DNA from: a virus
DNA length: 43,204 bases
Virus record (IMG/VR): IMGVR_UViG_3300033149_001517
Span: 1-43,204 of that record
Strand: one strand, 5' to 3'
Both the position numbers and the translations under genes were made by a program. The notes under the pieces are model-generated. The model made no database searches, was not told the DNA's origin, and saw nothing but the letters and a program-made list of their open reading frames with translations. This document shows positions 6,460 through 16,041 of this stretch, in pieces. Positions within the stretch are counted from its first letter, which is position 1. Each line of letters begins with the position of its first letter.

Positions 6460-8313
6460 ATGCCAACAACTTTCCAGCAAGTGTTCACAGCGATAGGTCA
6501 ACGGAACAATACCCCAATCCAACGTCATTTACCAATGATTAATTCTGTGTCAGCTTCTATCAACGGGTTCATCTATGAAGTTAATCAGATGAATCGTAAG
6601 AAGAAACTGATGCAATGGTTCAAGTCTATCCCTGAACTGACTGCGTTCGTTACTAAGATAGCAAGGAATGTAACTTCTAAGTTTCATTTTGAACCGCTTA
6701 ATAATACTGTGTCTGGTAGGAATAAGATATTAGCTGCTAATAAGTTTGTGTTACAGAATCAGGTGCGTGACATTATGTTTTCTCAGTTAGTTGATATAAT
6801 CGCTACTGGTGATGGTTATGGTTGGAAAGGTAAACTGAAGGATAAGATTGTCAAGGAAGCTATCAAGAAAGCGTATGACAAATTAATGCCTACTCAGTTA
6901 AAGACTGAACTGAAATCTGTTGAGAATGTTTATATCAATAAACTTTATCGGGACATGACTAAGAATGAAGATATTAGTTCTGCTGATGGTGTTGATGAGG
7001 CATTATTAATCCCAAGGAAATATCGTTATGTTCCTTCTACCACTGTTGAGAATATCCATGATAATTACGATTTCAAAGGTTATAATCATATAGTTGGTGG
7101 TAAAGACGTATTCTTTAATCCTGACGAGATGATCCATTATACTATGATGAATGTTGATGGGAAACCTAACGGGTTCACTTGTGTCGAGGGTATTATTGTT
7201 CAATTGGAATTATTACGTTTCATGTGGCAAAACATGTTAAGTATCCAACAGAATGGTGGTATGCCTGACAAGATAATCATCGCTAAAGATTTACAAGCTA
7301 ATACTGAATCATTCAAACGAATGGAAGAATTACTCCAAAAATATAAACTGGTAGATAATAAGCATGGGAACATGTTATTCACTGGTGATATAGATATTAA
7401 AGATATTCGTAGTATAGAAGATATGCAGTTTAAAGAACTGGGATTATATATAACTGGTGTATTAGCTATGCAATGGGGTATCAGTAAAGAATCTATCCCT
7501 TTCATTGTGGGTGGTACTAATACTTCTGTTGAAGGTGGTGGAGCTGCTGAAGATGAGTATGCTGAAGTGGTTGAATGGATGCAGACTATATTCGCTGAAG
7601 ACATGAATACTCAGTTATGGATGCCTTATTTTGGTGTCAAGATAGTGTTTGATAATCCTAATTTACAACGTGATATCCGGAAAGAAACAGCTAAGATGAA
7701 TAAGCTTAATAACTTATTAACAATGGATACTATCCTTTTGAAAGCTGGTAAACAATTAACTGAACGGAAACGATTAGAAGCGTTAGGTATTGATGAGACT
7801 GATGTGGAGGAATGGCAACCTGATCCTCAACAGGAACTACAATTGGAACAAGCAAACCAATCAGCTGAGGGGATAGGTACACCTGGACAACCTTCTCAGA
7901 ATCCAAAGAGTAAGAATGATGAGAATCGTTCTGCTAAGAAGAAACTTGAGCAGGAACAGACAATCGCTAGTCGTGGTAAGAAACCGAGTGGTACTGGTGC
8001 CAAATCAGAACGTGATAATGAAAGTTCTGTAGAAATAAAAGAATTAGATTCCACTTCAGAAGTATATTATAAAGAATTGATTGGTAAAGATACAATGTCA
8101 GTTAATTATGATATGTTTTTAAAATTATATAATGAAGATAAAACACGTGACCAAGGAGGAATGTTACGGATATTCATGCGTGTTAATGATATTTATACTT
8201 CTTTAATTTATAAGAGTACAGATTTCATTTACAAGACAGCTATCAAGAATGAAGAGATTGATAATGGTAGTGTTAGTTTTATGAATTTCACAGGGAACTT
8301 ATATAGACTATGA
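6460..8313 (+). CDS. Portal protein
   Basis: Dodecameric channel at the head vertex through which DNA enters and leaves. Encodes 617 residues with portal-family features: the clip/stem regions around residues 220-330 (DEMIHYTMMNVDG, GGMPDKIII) and the conserved segment LAMQWGISKESIPFIVGG near 335-352. The C-terminal 150 residues are low-complexity and charged, then a short ordered tail, longer than a minimal portal. It follows the terminase and precedes the protease-capsid gene, the standard order. Assignment comes from recognisable portal sequence plus position. Confidence 0.85.
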   Translation: MPTTFQQVFTAIGQRNNTPIQRHLPMINSVSASINGFIYEVNQMNRKKKLMQWFKSIPELTAFVTKIARNVTSKFHFEPLNNTVSGRNKILAANKFVLQNQVRDIMFSQLVDIIATGDGYGWKGKLKDKIVKEAIKKAYDKLMPTQLKTELKSVENVYINKLYRDMTKNEDISSADGVDEALLIPRKYRYVPSTTVENIHDNYDFKGYNHIVGGKDVFFNPDEMIHYTMMNVDGKPNGFTCVEGIIVQLELLRFMWQNMLSIQQNGGMPDKIIIAKDLQANTESFKRMEELLQKYKLVDNKHGNMLFTGDIDIKDIRSIEDMQFKELGLYITGVLAMQWGISKESIPFIVGGTNTSVEGGGAAEDEYAEVVEWMQTIFAEDMNTQLWMPYFGVKIVFDNPNLQRDIRKETAKMNKLNNLLTMDTILLKAGKQLTERKRLEALGIDETDVEEWQPDPQQELQLEQANQSAEGIGTPGQPSQNPKSKNDENRSAKKKLEQEQTIASRGKKPSGTGAKSERDNESSVEIKELDSTSEVYYKELIGKDTMSVNYDMFLKLYNEDKTRDQGGMLRIFMRVNDIYTSLIYKSTDFIYKTAIKNEEIDNGSVSFMNFTGNLYRL

Positions 8314-9617
8314 CTGCTAAAGAAGTTCCAGGACAAAATGGAGTGTCGGGACCTTTTCAAAGGGTACTAGCTGATATAAGAAATTCTGATGGGAGTAGTA
8401 TAGGCCCACAAGATCCATTCCCAACAGATGGGGATTCTGTTTATGTGAAAGATTTAGATATTCCAAATTGTGATAATGGGGATTTTAGCGGGGTTATTAC
8501 TGATTATTTTGATTCATTGAAAACTGTTAATTCAAATACAACTTCTGATAATCCAAAGATAATTAAATTATGGTTTAAGAGAACAATATATTCGCATGGG
8601 ATAGGTTTCGGATGTGACAATCTTGCAAAAGGTTTTGGTGCTTCTATCACAATCAAATTATTAGGAAGTGGAGAAGCAGTTAGATATACAAAATCATTCG
8701 CACCAAGTGACCCTAATAGTTTTTTAGCAGAATTTGGTCAAAAGGCTTTTAATGGAGTTATACTAGAATTTAATACTGCATCAGAAGTAGGCCTTAGTAA
8801 TTTAACAATAGCAAAATCAACTGAAACAAATTCTTCTTTACAAGGTCAAGACCCTAATGGAGACACACAAAATGTACAAGTTACTACAGATGGATTTTTA
8901 TCTATAAGTGATAATTCAAGTGGTTTGGCTATTGCACAAGGTCTTGTAAGTGGCGCTTCTAATGTTTCTAAATTTGGTCAAAATGCAGATATAGGAACTG
9001 GAGCTTATGAAGATATTTGGGACGTTGGTGGAACTTATCCTTATCCAACTAATGGTACAGCACCAATAACATATATTGATAGTGATTCAGGAGATACTGA
9101 ACCAGTAGAAGTCCAAGGATTAGATATTAATGGAGAATTAACAATTCAAACAAAAACATTAACTGGGACAACACCAGTTGAACTTGATACTCCTTTATGG
9201 AGAGTTTTTAGAATGAAGAATATGGGAACATCTGATTTTGTTGGAAATATTCAAGCTATCAATACAGCAGACACAGTTATTTATGCACAGGTTCAAGATG
9301 GTAATAACCAAACCTTAATGGCTTTATACACAATACCTTTAGGTAAAACAGGATATTTACAACAAGGGACAAACAGCCTTATTGGTTCAAATAGAGATTA
9401 TACAATTTCAGGTCGTATGATGATGAGACCTTATGGTGGTGTTTTCCAACTTAAAAGAACTTTTGGATTACAAAGTGATGGAACAAGTTTTATGATTATG
9501 CCTTTTCCAGTGCCAGGAAAAGTTCCCGCATTGACAGATATTAAAGTTAGTGCCATTAGTAGTTCCGCAGGTGGAGGATTAAATACTACTTTTGAATTAG
9601 TGTTAGTGGATGATTAA
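8310..9617 (+). CDS. Structural protein, probable head decoration or fibre
   Basis: A 435-residue beta-rich protein. The C-terminal 230 residues show a pattern common in uncharacterised tailed-phage virion proteins: DIWDVGGTYPYP, then VEVQGLDINGE, then a tLtGttpVeL strand, then VPLGKTGYL-like (here IPLGKTGYLQQG). The position between portal and capsid suggests a head decoration or head fibre protein. It starts MTAKE by ATGA overlap with the portal gene, like several other virion genes here. The codon style (AGA, ACA, CAA) differs from portal and suggests separate origin. Confidence 0.6.
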   Translation: MTAKEVPGQNGVSGPFQRVLADIRNSDGSSIGPQDPFPTDGDSVYVKDLDIPNCDNGDFSGVITDYFDSLKTVNSNTTSDNPKIIKLWFKRTIYSHGIGFGCDNLAKGFGASITIKLLGSGEAVRYTKSFAPSDPNSFLAEFGQKAFNGVILEFNTASEVGLSNLTIAKSTETNSSLQGQDPNGDTQNVQVTTDGFLSISDNSSGLAIAQGLVSGASNVSKFGQNADIGTGAYEDIWDVGGTYPYPTNGTAPITYIDSDSGDTEPVEVQGLDINGELTIQTKTLTGTTPVELDTPLWRVFRMKNMGTSDFVGNIQAINTADTVIYAQVQDGNNQTLMALYTIPLGKTGYLQQGTNSLIGSNRDYTISGRMMMRPYGGVFQLKRTFGLQSDGTSFMIMPFPVPGKVPALTDIKVSAISSSAGGGLNTTFELVLVDD

Positions 9618-9629
9618 AAATACTTAGTA

Positions 9630-9640
9630 AACTTTATAAA
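9630..9640 (+). promoter_or_regulatory. TATA-box promoter of the protease-capsid gene
   Basis: AACTTTATAAA ends 30 nt before the ATG at 9670, which fits an archaeal TATA box with a short 5' leader. The whole stretch to the start codon is nearly duplicated before the gene at 16488. Confidence 0.75.
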
Positions 9641-9669
9641 CCCCTAAACACATAATATAATGTAAGAAA

Positions 9670-11787
9670 ATGGCAAAGACTAAATATAAAACAAACAATA
9701 AATCTATCCAGTGTAACATTGGTGGTATTGAGATTAAAAGTCTTGAGGATGCCATGACTATTGGGGGATTCATTTCTACTGATCATTTAGATGAAGGATT
9801 CATTAATACTGCTGATACACAAGGAGAATTACTCGTACCTGAAGCACCTGAAGGAGCTCACATCAGAGATAGGTGTGATTTAGAATTATTAAACGAATGG
9901 GGAACTGAACTTAACGATGGTGTCCCACGAGCTAATAAAGTAAGTATCCAACATGATAGAGGTGATCCAGTAGTAGCAGGTGTATCTGAGAGGGGTACAA
10001 CAAGTGTCATAACTTTGCCAGATGGGATTCATCATGGATTATATACTGATTCAATTATTGATCCTACACACGATGAATTTGAAACTACTAAGACACGATT
10101 AGATATAGGAACTTATGATGGTTTTTCTATAGAATTTAATAATGCAAATTACGACTTGAAAGAGATGGATGGTTATTATGAACGTACACTTAAAACAGGT
10201 ACAACATTGAAAGGGTATGCAATAGTACCTAGGCCAATGAATGAGTATGCAATGCGTTTGAAAGAAATAGATAAGAAATTAACAGAACAGAAAACTAATT
10301 TAAATTTCAAGAAAGATAATATTAATACAATGGAGGATAATAAAATGACAGACAATAAACAAGAAACAGAAACACCTGTTCCTAAAGAAGAAGTTAAATC
10401 AATTTCATTTACAGAAACACAAATGAAAGAATATTTAGATTTGAAGAAGGCCCAGGAAAAGAAAGCTGACGAAGATAAGATGGTGGCTTTTAAACAAGCT
10501 ATCATGGACGAAGTCAAAGAGCTTACTAAAGATGAAAAAGTAGAAGATAAAGCTGGTACAATTAAAGATGCTGATGAAAAGAAAGAATCAGTTGAGATGG
10601 TACAGTTTAAAGAAGCAGTTGGTTGTAAACGTTCTTTCAAAGCAGGTTCAGTTAAGTATGAAGCATCAATTGATATGCAATGGAAAGCAGCAGGTAAACT
10701 AGCTGATTCATTAAAATTAACTGACGGTGGAATTAAAACTACTAGATCAATCGAGTTTAGAAAAGATGGTTTCAAGAATTTCCAAACTAACGGTAGAATG
10801 TTAGAAATGAAAGGACTGGGAATCACTACTAATCAAGGAAGCGAATATTACTTATCAGCTCCTGAACTACAAGATGTATTCGATCCAGTAATTTATAATA
10901 CACTTAACCAGGCAACAACTACATGGGGTTTACTTAATAAGGATGACTTCAGTACTAAAGGTAATAACCAAGTACAGTTCAAAGTAAAGACAGCTATTAA
11001 CAATTCACTTGATACATCAACAAATGGATTTTATACAGGTAATGCAGTAGTAACTGGGAACGGTACACGACTACAAGCACAGACTAAGTTCAAGAAACAA
11101 GCTGTTGGAATTGAAGTAGATGGTGACATGATCGCTGCTGCTAAAGGTGGACCAGTGGGAGATGTATTTGCTCTTGAGGTTGCTTCAGCTACAGAAGATT
11201 TGTTATCTTATGCTAACATACAACTATTCGCTGAGACTGGATTAGAGACAGGAGCTCAACCAATTGGTTTTGAGTATATCACTGACAGTGCAGGTAATAC
11301 AAGTCTTTATGGATATACAAGAAGTGCTCATGTAGGATTCCTTAATCCAACAAGTGCAGGAGATACTTACATTAATGGTAACTCAGCTGATGTTAGTATT
11401 GGTAATTTGAGAGCTGCTAAAAGACAAGCTATCAAACTAGGTGCTGATAAGAATAACTTATTCTTTGTATGTGACCATATCCAGGGAGATAAGTTCCGAG
11501 GAATTTATGATGCTATCCAGAGAGTAGCACCTACTAGTTCAAGGTTTGGATTTGAAGGTATGCTTGAGATTGATGGTATCCCTATCTTTGAAGATAAGGA
11601 TTGTAATGATGATGACTGGTTCTTAATTGACGGAGCTACACATAGACTAGCTATCTGGGTACCACCTACACTTGAAATGTTAGGTAAAGATTCAGATGCT
11701 GACAAAGGATTCATAAAAATGTACTGGTGTGCTTACAACTTACACCCAATTAGAATGGTACAGATTTACGGAAACGCAATAAGTTAA
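9670..11787 (+). CDS. Prohead protease-scaffold-major capsid fusion protein
   Basis: One 705-residue protein carries three usual head genes. Residues 30-195 are an HK97-type prohead (U35) protease with H95 (VSIQHDRGD) and S153 (YDGFSIEFN), ending in GYAIVPRPMNEYA. Residues about 200-330 are a charged helical scaffold-like segment. Residues about 380-705 are an HK97-fold capsid protein with helical spine and P-domain features (LRAAKRQAIKLGADKNN, GIPIFEDKDC). An internal ATG at 10345 with its own GGAGG could also make scaffold-capsid alone. It has its own promoter and a hairpin/T-tract behind it, as expected for the most abundant product. Confidence 0.9.
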   Translation: MAKTKYKTNNKSIQCNIGGIEIKSLEDAMTIGGFISTDHLDEGFINTADTQGELLVPEAPEGAHIRDRCDLELLNEWGTELNDGVPRANKVSIQHDRGDPVVAGVSERGTTSVITLPDGIHHGLYTDSIIDPTHDEFETTKTRLDIGTYDGFSIEFNNANYDLKEMDGYYERTLKTGTTLKGYAIVPRPMNEYAMRLKEIDKKLTEQKTNLNFKKDNINTMEDNKMTDNKQETETPVPKEEVKSISFTETQMKEYLDLKKAQEKKADEDKMVAFKQAIMDEVKELTKDEKVEDKAGTIKDADEKKESVEMVQFKEAVGCKRSFKAGSVKYEASIDMQWKAAGKLADSLKLTDGGIKTTRSIEFRKDGFKNFQTNGRMLEMKGLGITTNQGSEYYLSAPELQDVFDPVIYNTLNQATTTWGLLNKDDFSTKGNNQVQFKVKTAINNSLDTSTNGFYTGNAVVTGNGTRLQAQTKFKKQAVGIEVDGDMIAAAKGGPVGDVFALEVASATEDLLSYANIQLFAETGLETGAQPIGFEYITDSAGNTSLYGYTRSAHVGFLNPTSAGDTYINGNSADVSIGNLRAAKRQAIKLGADKNNLFFVCDHIQGDKFRGIYDAIQRVAPTSSRFGFEGMLEIDGIPIFEDKDCNDDDWFLIDGATHRLAIWVPPTLEMLGKDSDADKGFIKMYWCAYNLHPIRMVQIYGNAIS
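10332..10347 (+). promoter_or_regulatory. Internal ribosome site and in-frame start for scaffold-capsid
   Basis: GGAGG (10332-10336) precedes an in-frame ATG at 10345 by 8 nt. Start here gives a 480-residue product beginning MTDNKQETETP, exactly at the protease/scaffold boundary. An alternative ATG at 10330 lies inside the ribosome site. This parallels nested scaffold genes such as lambda C/Nu3. Confidence 0.6.
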
Positions 11788-11809
11788 GATTAATTCTTAA
11801 CTTTTTTTT
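11783..11809 (+). terminator. Hairpin plus T8 behind the capsid gene
   Basis: GTTAAGA-TTAAT-TCTTAAC (11783-11801) is a 7-bp stem with 5-nt loop, followed by eight T. The stem includes the capsid stop codon. The oligo-T tract alone would suffice in archaea; the A+T-rich stem may protect the 3' end. Confidence 0.65.
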
Positions 11810-11812
11810 AAT

Positions 11813-11835
11813 TTTATAAATAAATAATACGGAGG
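11813..11835 (+). promoter_or_regulatory. TATA-like promoter and GGAGG ribosome site
   Basis: TTTTATAAATAAATA at 11813-11827 follows the capsid terminator, and GGAGG at 11831-11835 lies 10 nt before the ATG at 11846. This would restart transcription for the small virion genes. Confidence 0.55.
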
Positions 11836-11845
11836 AAAAAAGAAA

Positions 11846-12142
11846 ATGACTGCAATTACTGTAACTGAAGCTTTTTGTGAACCAATAACAGGTTCAATAA
11901 TTAGTGGAAGTCCAAAACGAAGATCAAAATTATATGTTAGATTCACTTCAGCTACAACTGGTGAAACTTTAGACTTGACAACATTAGACTCAACAATAGC
12001 TGATATTGAAGGAATCGATTACGAAACTGATGATGGTGCTAATGTGGGTTCAACAGGTACAGATGCTACTTGGTCAACATATACATTAACAAGTAACACA
12101 GCTGGTGTAGAAGAAATCTGTTTAATTGTTACACACACATAG
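11846..12142 (+). CDS. Small beta-rich virion protein
   Basis: A 98-residue, Thr-rich, beta-strand-rich protein starting MTAITVTEAF. It has its own promoter and strong GGAGG site directly behind the capsid gene, which suggests high expression. A head decoration or cement protein is the likeliest role by position and composition. No domain recognised. Confidence 0.6.
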   Translation: MTAITVTEAFCEPITGSIISGSPKRRSKLYVRFTSATTGETLDLTTLDSTIADIEGIDYETDDGANVGSTGTDATWSTYTLTSNTAGVEEICLIVTHT

Positions 12143-12152
12143 GTGATTAACA

Positions 12153-12398
12153 ATGACAGCAGTAACAGAAGATCAATTATATGATAGAGTACCAAAAGCT
12201 ATATATCATGCTTTGTTAGATGTCGGTAATGCAAATACTTGGGTTTGTCCTTTGGGTAATCCAGAGTTTGCACAGATAACTATCCGAGAAGATATTGATA
12301 CTCATGTGAACTATACATTATCTGGAAGAACTTTTACTTTCCAGGAATCAGCAGGAGCAGGGGTTAAAATAGCAATAACAGTTTATGGTAAAATATAA
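12153..12398 (+). CDS. Small beta-rich virion protein
   Basis: An 81-residue protein starting MTAVTEDQLYDR, with GGTGAT 6 nt before the ATG. The second half is alternating beta strand (YTLSGRTFTFQES). It is paired with the previous small gene and ends at an oligo-T tract, so both are probably highly expressed virion parts, perhaps a tailspike or decoration accessory. No family recognised. Confidence 0.6.
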   Translation: MTAVTEDQLYDRVPKAIYHALLDVGNANTWVCPLGNPEFAQITIREDIDTHVNYTLSGRTFTFQESAGAGVKIAITVYGKI

Positions 12399-12399
12399 A

Positions 12400-12420
12400 C
12401 TTTTTTTTATTTTATTTTTT
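12400..12420 (+). terminator. Oligo-T terminator
   Basis: T8, then TTT and T6 runs directly behind the stop of the 12153 gene, typical of archaeal transcript ends. No stem precedes it. Confidence 0.6.
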
Positions 12421-12437
12421 AAGAAAGGTGATAAACA

Positions 12438-12686
12438 ATGTATAAATGTATAAATTGTAAATGGAAAGGAATAGAAGAAGATTTAGCTCATAAGAATCAT
12501 AAAACATGTCCTGTTTGTGGTGATAATACTACAAACGATTCTAAGCCACAGAAACCTACCAAAAAAGCAATAAATATGGATTTGAATAATGATGGTAAGG
12601 TAGATGAGAAAGATGTTTCTATCGCAGCTAAAGTGATGCGTAAAATAAGGAAACCTCGTAAGAGTAGAAAGGTGAATAAGAAATGA
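12438..12686 (+). CDS. Zinc ribbon plus dockerin-like calcium loop protein
   Basis: The 82 residues hold a zinc ribbon (C4, C7, C24, C27) followed at 48-59 by DLNNDGKVDEKD, a perfect EF-hand/dockerin-type calcium loop (D48, N50, D52, D59), then a helix and a strongly basic tail. GGTGAT precedes the ATG. A lone dockerin half-repeat is unusual; it may bind calcium or mediate docking between virion or host-surface parts. Function unknown. Confidence 0.65.
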   Translation: MYKCINCKWKGIEEDLAHKNHKTCPVCGDNTTNDSKPQKPTKKAINMDLNNDGKVDEKDVSIAAKVMRKIRKPRKSRKVNKK

Positions 12687-12835
12687 CTGCAACAGTAACA
12701 GGAAAGTATGTAGATGCAACAAGTCAGACTGAAATAGAGGCACAAATAGTTAGCCTGGGTGTTGCAGTAGAACATTTAGTAATTATTGATTCTATAGGTA
12801 GCAAAATATATATAGGAAAAGTAGTTATAACATAG
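12683..12835 (+). CDS. Small beta-rich protein (50 aa)
   Basis: Reads MTATVTGKYVDATSQTE and ends KIYIGKVVIT. GGTGA at 12671-12675 lies 7 nt before the ATG, which overlaps the previous stop as ATGA. The MTA start matches several virion genes here. Function unknown; likely a small structural protein. Confidence 0.6.
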   Translation: MTATVTGKYVDATSQTEIEAQIVSLGVAVEHLVIIDSIGSKIYIGKVVIT

Positions 12836-12845
12836 GTGTGTTGTA

Positions 12846-14108
12846 ATGAAAATCAATTTTTTATTAATTTTAATATTATTAATTCTTCCTATAGCTTATG
12901 CTATGGATGATTTCCCTTATAATGATATTGACGGGAAAGGTATTCGTTACATGATAGGTATGACTTATCTGAACGCTACTAAAGGTATTTGTGTCAATGA
13001 GACTTGTTTAGGTGGGGGGACAGGAAGTGGTACAGTAACTTCAGTATCAGGTGATGGTACTTATGTAACTGGAACAATTACTACTTCTGGAACTTTAGGA
13101 TTTAATGAATCTAATTTATTGGCTCTTGTCAATACAACTAATTTTTATCAAATTTATGTTGATTGGGTTAGGGTACAGAATAGACCTACTTTTCTTAGTC
13201 AATTCACTGATAATTTAGGGGATAGAGGTTATAATGATTTAGTTAATTTTACAAATTCTCCCGGATATATAACAAATGATACTGCTAATTTCACTGTCGA
13301 TACTTATAACACTACAGCTCAAATGCAAGATGCTTCAATATTACTTAATGGATCATGGAATGCTATACAATTAAACAGCCAATATGCAAGTTATTATTAT
13401 GCTGCCTCTAATCCAAATGGTTATACAGATGATACGGCTGCTAATACTAAACATACTCCAGGAGATTGCCCTGCTGGTGAATTTATTCAGAATACAACTA
13501 CAACAGGAGTAGAATGTGTTGCACCAGCAGGTGGAGGAACAGTTACTTCTGTAACTTTTGGTACACCTTATTTAGATGGGACAGTAATTACTGGTTCAGG
13601 AACAGGAAATATTAATATAAGTGCGTTTTCAGCATTATATGTGAATAGATCAGATTGGACAACACATGATGATTACCCCTCGAATTGTGCAGCTGATAAT
13701 TATGTTTATGGGATTGGAGATACATTATCTTGTAGGGCAGACCAAGACACTACTTTCACAGCAAGTGGAATCTTACTTGATTTAACTGGGACAGTATTCA
13801 GTGTTAATGAAGGAACTTTAACTGATGAAAATTTATGTAGTTATGAATCTACAGGAACACAATTAGAATGTACTTCTACTATCGATTCTTCAGGAGATTG
13901 TACAGGGACAGTTTGTGGAGGAGGACATACCCACTCTGAATATTTAGAGAATGTAGTGGAAGATACAAGCCCACAATTAGGTGCTGATTTAGATGCTAAC
14001 GGACATGATATAGAACTTGATGCACAGAATAAAGTATGTTTAAATGGTGCTACTTGTACCCAATATATCTGGAGAAATGCAGCAGGGAAAGTTCAAATAG
14101 TGGGATAG
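12846..14108 (+). CDS. Signal-peptide-bearing fibre-like protein
   Basis: A 420-residue protein with a Sec signal peptide (19 residues ending AYA). The mature part is Gly/Thr/Ser-rich with repeated GTVTSV blocks (two copies), many Asn-x-Ser/Thr sequons, and a C-terminal tail-fibre-type motif, VVEDTSPQLGADLDANGHD. Composition and motif resemble receptor-binding tail fibres; the signal peptide means it should be exported or anchored outside the cell before virion contact. The preceding GGTGTG is a ribosome site. Its position between capsid and connector genes is unusual for fibres. Confidence 0.7.
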   Translation: MKINFLLILILLILPIAYAMDDFPYNDIDGKGIRYMIGMTYLNATKGICVNETCLGGGTGSGTVTSVSGDGTYVTGTITTSGTLGFNESNLLALVNTTNFYQIYVDWVRVQNRPTFLSQFTDNLGDRGYNDLVNFTNSPGYITNDTANFTVDTYNTTAQMQDASILLNGSWNAIQLNSQYASYYYAASNPNGYTDDTAANTKHTPGDCPAGEFIQNTTTTGVECVAPAGGGTVTSVTFGTPYLDGTVITGSGTGNINISAFSALYVNRSDWTTHDDYPSNCAADNYVYGIGDTLSCRADQDTTFTASGILLDLTGTVFSVNEGTLTDENLCSYESTGTQLECTSTIDSSGDCTGTVCGGGHTHSEYLENVVEDTSPQLGADLDANGHDIELDAQNKVCLNGATCTQYIWRNAAGKVQIVG

Positions 14109-14109
14109 A

Positions 14110-16041
14110 ATGGCAGAAGAAACAAAATCGAATAAATTTACTTGGATAACTGCTACAATATTAATGATATTGTTAGGTGGAACTACAGTATATTTAACCC
14201 CTACTGACGGTTATGATGTATGTCGTTCTGGTGCAACTTATGGTACTTGGAGTAATACAACCGAAACAGTTTATGTGAATGAAGAATTAAGGGCAGTAGG
14301 AAGGTATCATTGTGATATAGAAGATATTTATCGTTATTGTGGTAGAACTACTAAGACCCGATGTTATAAAGTTTTAGAAGAAGCTAATATGGCTGATAAA
14401 TTCCTTGAACCAATTGTTACTAATAGAGAAGGAAAATATAAAGAATATCATAATGTACTCGAACCAGCTAAGACTAAATTGAAAGATTTCATTGTGAAAG
14501 ATATCATCCCTAATAAAACAGGATTAGATTTTAGTCAATTTGAAAGTATGAATGATATAGAATTTAATAAGGAATTAATCAGAAGAGGTACTTATCTTAA
14601 ACACGATCATCAATTGGAGGAATTAAAAGTTATGTATCCTGATAAAATACAACGATTTAATCAATTAATAGAACAAGCACAATATCAAGAAGAAAAGGAT
14701 GAATTAATTATTGAACGTGATAGATTGATTGATAAATATGAAATAGTATTACTTGAAGAAGAAGTAAGGATAGGAGATTTATTCTATCGTAATCCTGTAG
14801 GTACTACTTATTATATAGATTGTAATGCCGGGAATGATTCTCATGCAGGAACTAGTACAGGGACAGCATGGGAAACTATTAATAAATACACTACAACCAC
14901 AATTAGAACAGCAGGAGATATAGGTATCATTAGAGCTGGAACTAAATGTAATCAAACTGCGGATATTGCATTTGACGAAGATGGTACTGAAGATAATTAT
15001 TTGCATTTAATTGGTGCAGATAGTATTAACGATCCTTGGAGTGATAGCAGTGATATAAAACCCATCATAGATTTTTTAGGAGGAAATTATAATATGATTG
15101 CATCTTATGATAATTATTGGAGATTTTATAATCTTAATATAATAAATTCTACAGATTATTCCAGTTTATTATATATGAGAGGGGTTGGTACTGTTATAGA
15201 TAATTGTATTTTTAATAACAGTGGGAATCCAAGACAAGTTATAAATTTCCAAGATTATTATGGCTTGATTAAAAATAGTAAAATAATAGGTGATCTTAGT
15301 TCAAATTATGCAGCATTAGCGATTAATACAGGTGGATCTTTAAATTCAAAGAATAATTTCTATTTAGGAAAATATTGTGTTGGACCTTCAGCGTCTTTCA
15401 TATATAGTTATAATGATACATTTAATTGTAGTAGTACTTTAATGATAAGTTTTAGTGGTGGTAAAGGGATATTTGATAAATTTGTTTTAAAAAATACACC
15501 ACCTTATTTGTGTAGTAATTTGGATTCATCAAGTATGGGTTATTGTCAATATAATGATTATAATAATGGTTCTACATTAAAATATTCTATGATTAATGGT
15601 GGAATATTAGAAAAAGAAAATTCCATTGTTAGAACTGGGGGTTCAAGCTCATCATTAAAAATGACGACTACCAGTAATTCAAGAAAAAATGCCTCTTATA
15701 TTGATAGGAATATTTTTCCATATGACAAATTAGGAGATTTTAAAATGTGGAATGATGATACTTCAGAAATAACTATTAGTATGTGGGCTAGAGCATTTGG
15801 TTGGGCTACATTACCAGATAATAGTACATTTTTTTTAAGAGCTACATATTTAAATGAAAGTAGTTTACCAAATAGAATTCATATTAATTCAACCCAAGAA
15901 TTTTCTGCTAATGATGTTTGGCAAGAATTTAATGTAACATTCACTCCAGCAAGATCAGGGTGGATTTATTTAGATTTTATTGTTAAAGATTCAAATATAA
16001 ATGATGGGTTTTATTTTGATATTAAACCAGTGGTGAGTTAG
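14110..16041 (+). CDS. Membrane-anchored beta-helix fibre or surface protein
   Basis: 643 residues: one TM anchor near 11-29, charged coiled-coil region to about 225, then a right-handed beta-helix starting YYIDCNAGNDSHAG (a classic pectate-lyase-like opening), running to about 520, and a C-terminal beta-sandwich with a carbohydrate-binding look (ITISMWARAFGW, WIYLDFIVKD). Such beta-helices bind or cut polysaccharide in phage tailspikes; no catalytic residues can be assigned. It lies 1 nt after the preceding fibre gene and directly before a third exported protein. Confidence 0.65.
   Translation: MAEETKSNKFTWITATILMILLGGTTVYLTPTDGYDVCRSGATYGTWSNTTETVYVNEELRAVGRYHCDIEDIYRYCGRTTKTRCYKVLEEANMADKFLEPIVTNREGKYKEYHNVLEPAKTKLKDFIVKDIIPNKTGLDFSQFESMNDIEFNKELIRRGTYLKHDHQLEELKVMYPDKIQRFNQLIEQAQYQEEKDELIIERDRLIDKYEIVLLEEEVRIGDLFYRNPVGTTYYIDCNAGNDSHAGTSTGTAWETINKYTTTTIRTAGDIGIIRAGTKCNQTADIAFDEDGTEDNYLHLIGADSINDPWSDSSDIKPIIDFLGGNYNMIASYDNYWRFYNLNIINSTDYSSLLYMRGVGTVIDNCIFNNSGNPRQVINFQDYYGLIKNSKIIGDLSSNYAALAINTGGSLNSKNNFYLGKYCVGPSASFIYSYNDTFNCSSTLMISFSGGKGIFDKFVLKNTPPYLCSNLDSSSMGYCQYNDYNNGSTLKYSMINGGILEKENSIVRTGGSSSSLKMTTTSNSRKNASYIDRNIFPYDKLGDFKMWNDDTSEITISMWARAFGWATLPDNSTFFLRATYLNESSLPNRIHINSTQEFSANDVWQEFNVTFTPARSGWIYLDFIVKDSNINDGFYFDIKPVVS

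Noticed and set aside
7200-7604. 134-codon - strand open frame inside portal
   Set aside because: Ser-rich shadow of the portal coding strand, no ribosome site, no operon context.
10176-10826. Long - strand open frame (216 codons) inside the protease-capsid gene
   Set aside because: Ser/Leu-rich product is the mirror of the Lys/Glu-rich scaffold codons; antisense to a well-supported gene and with no start signal.
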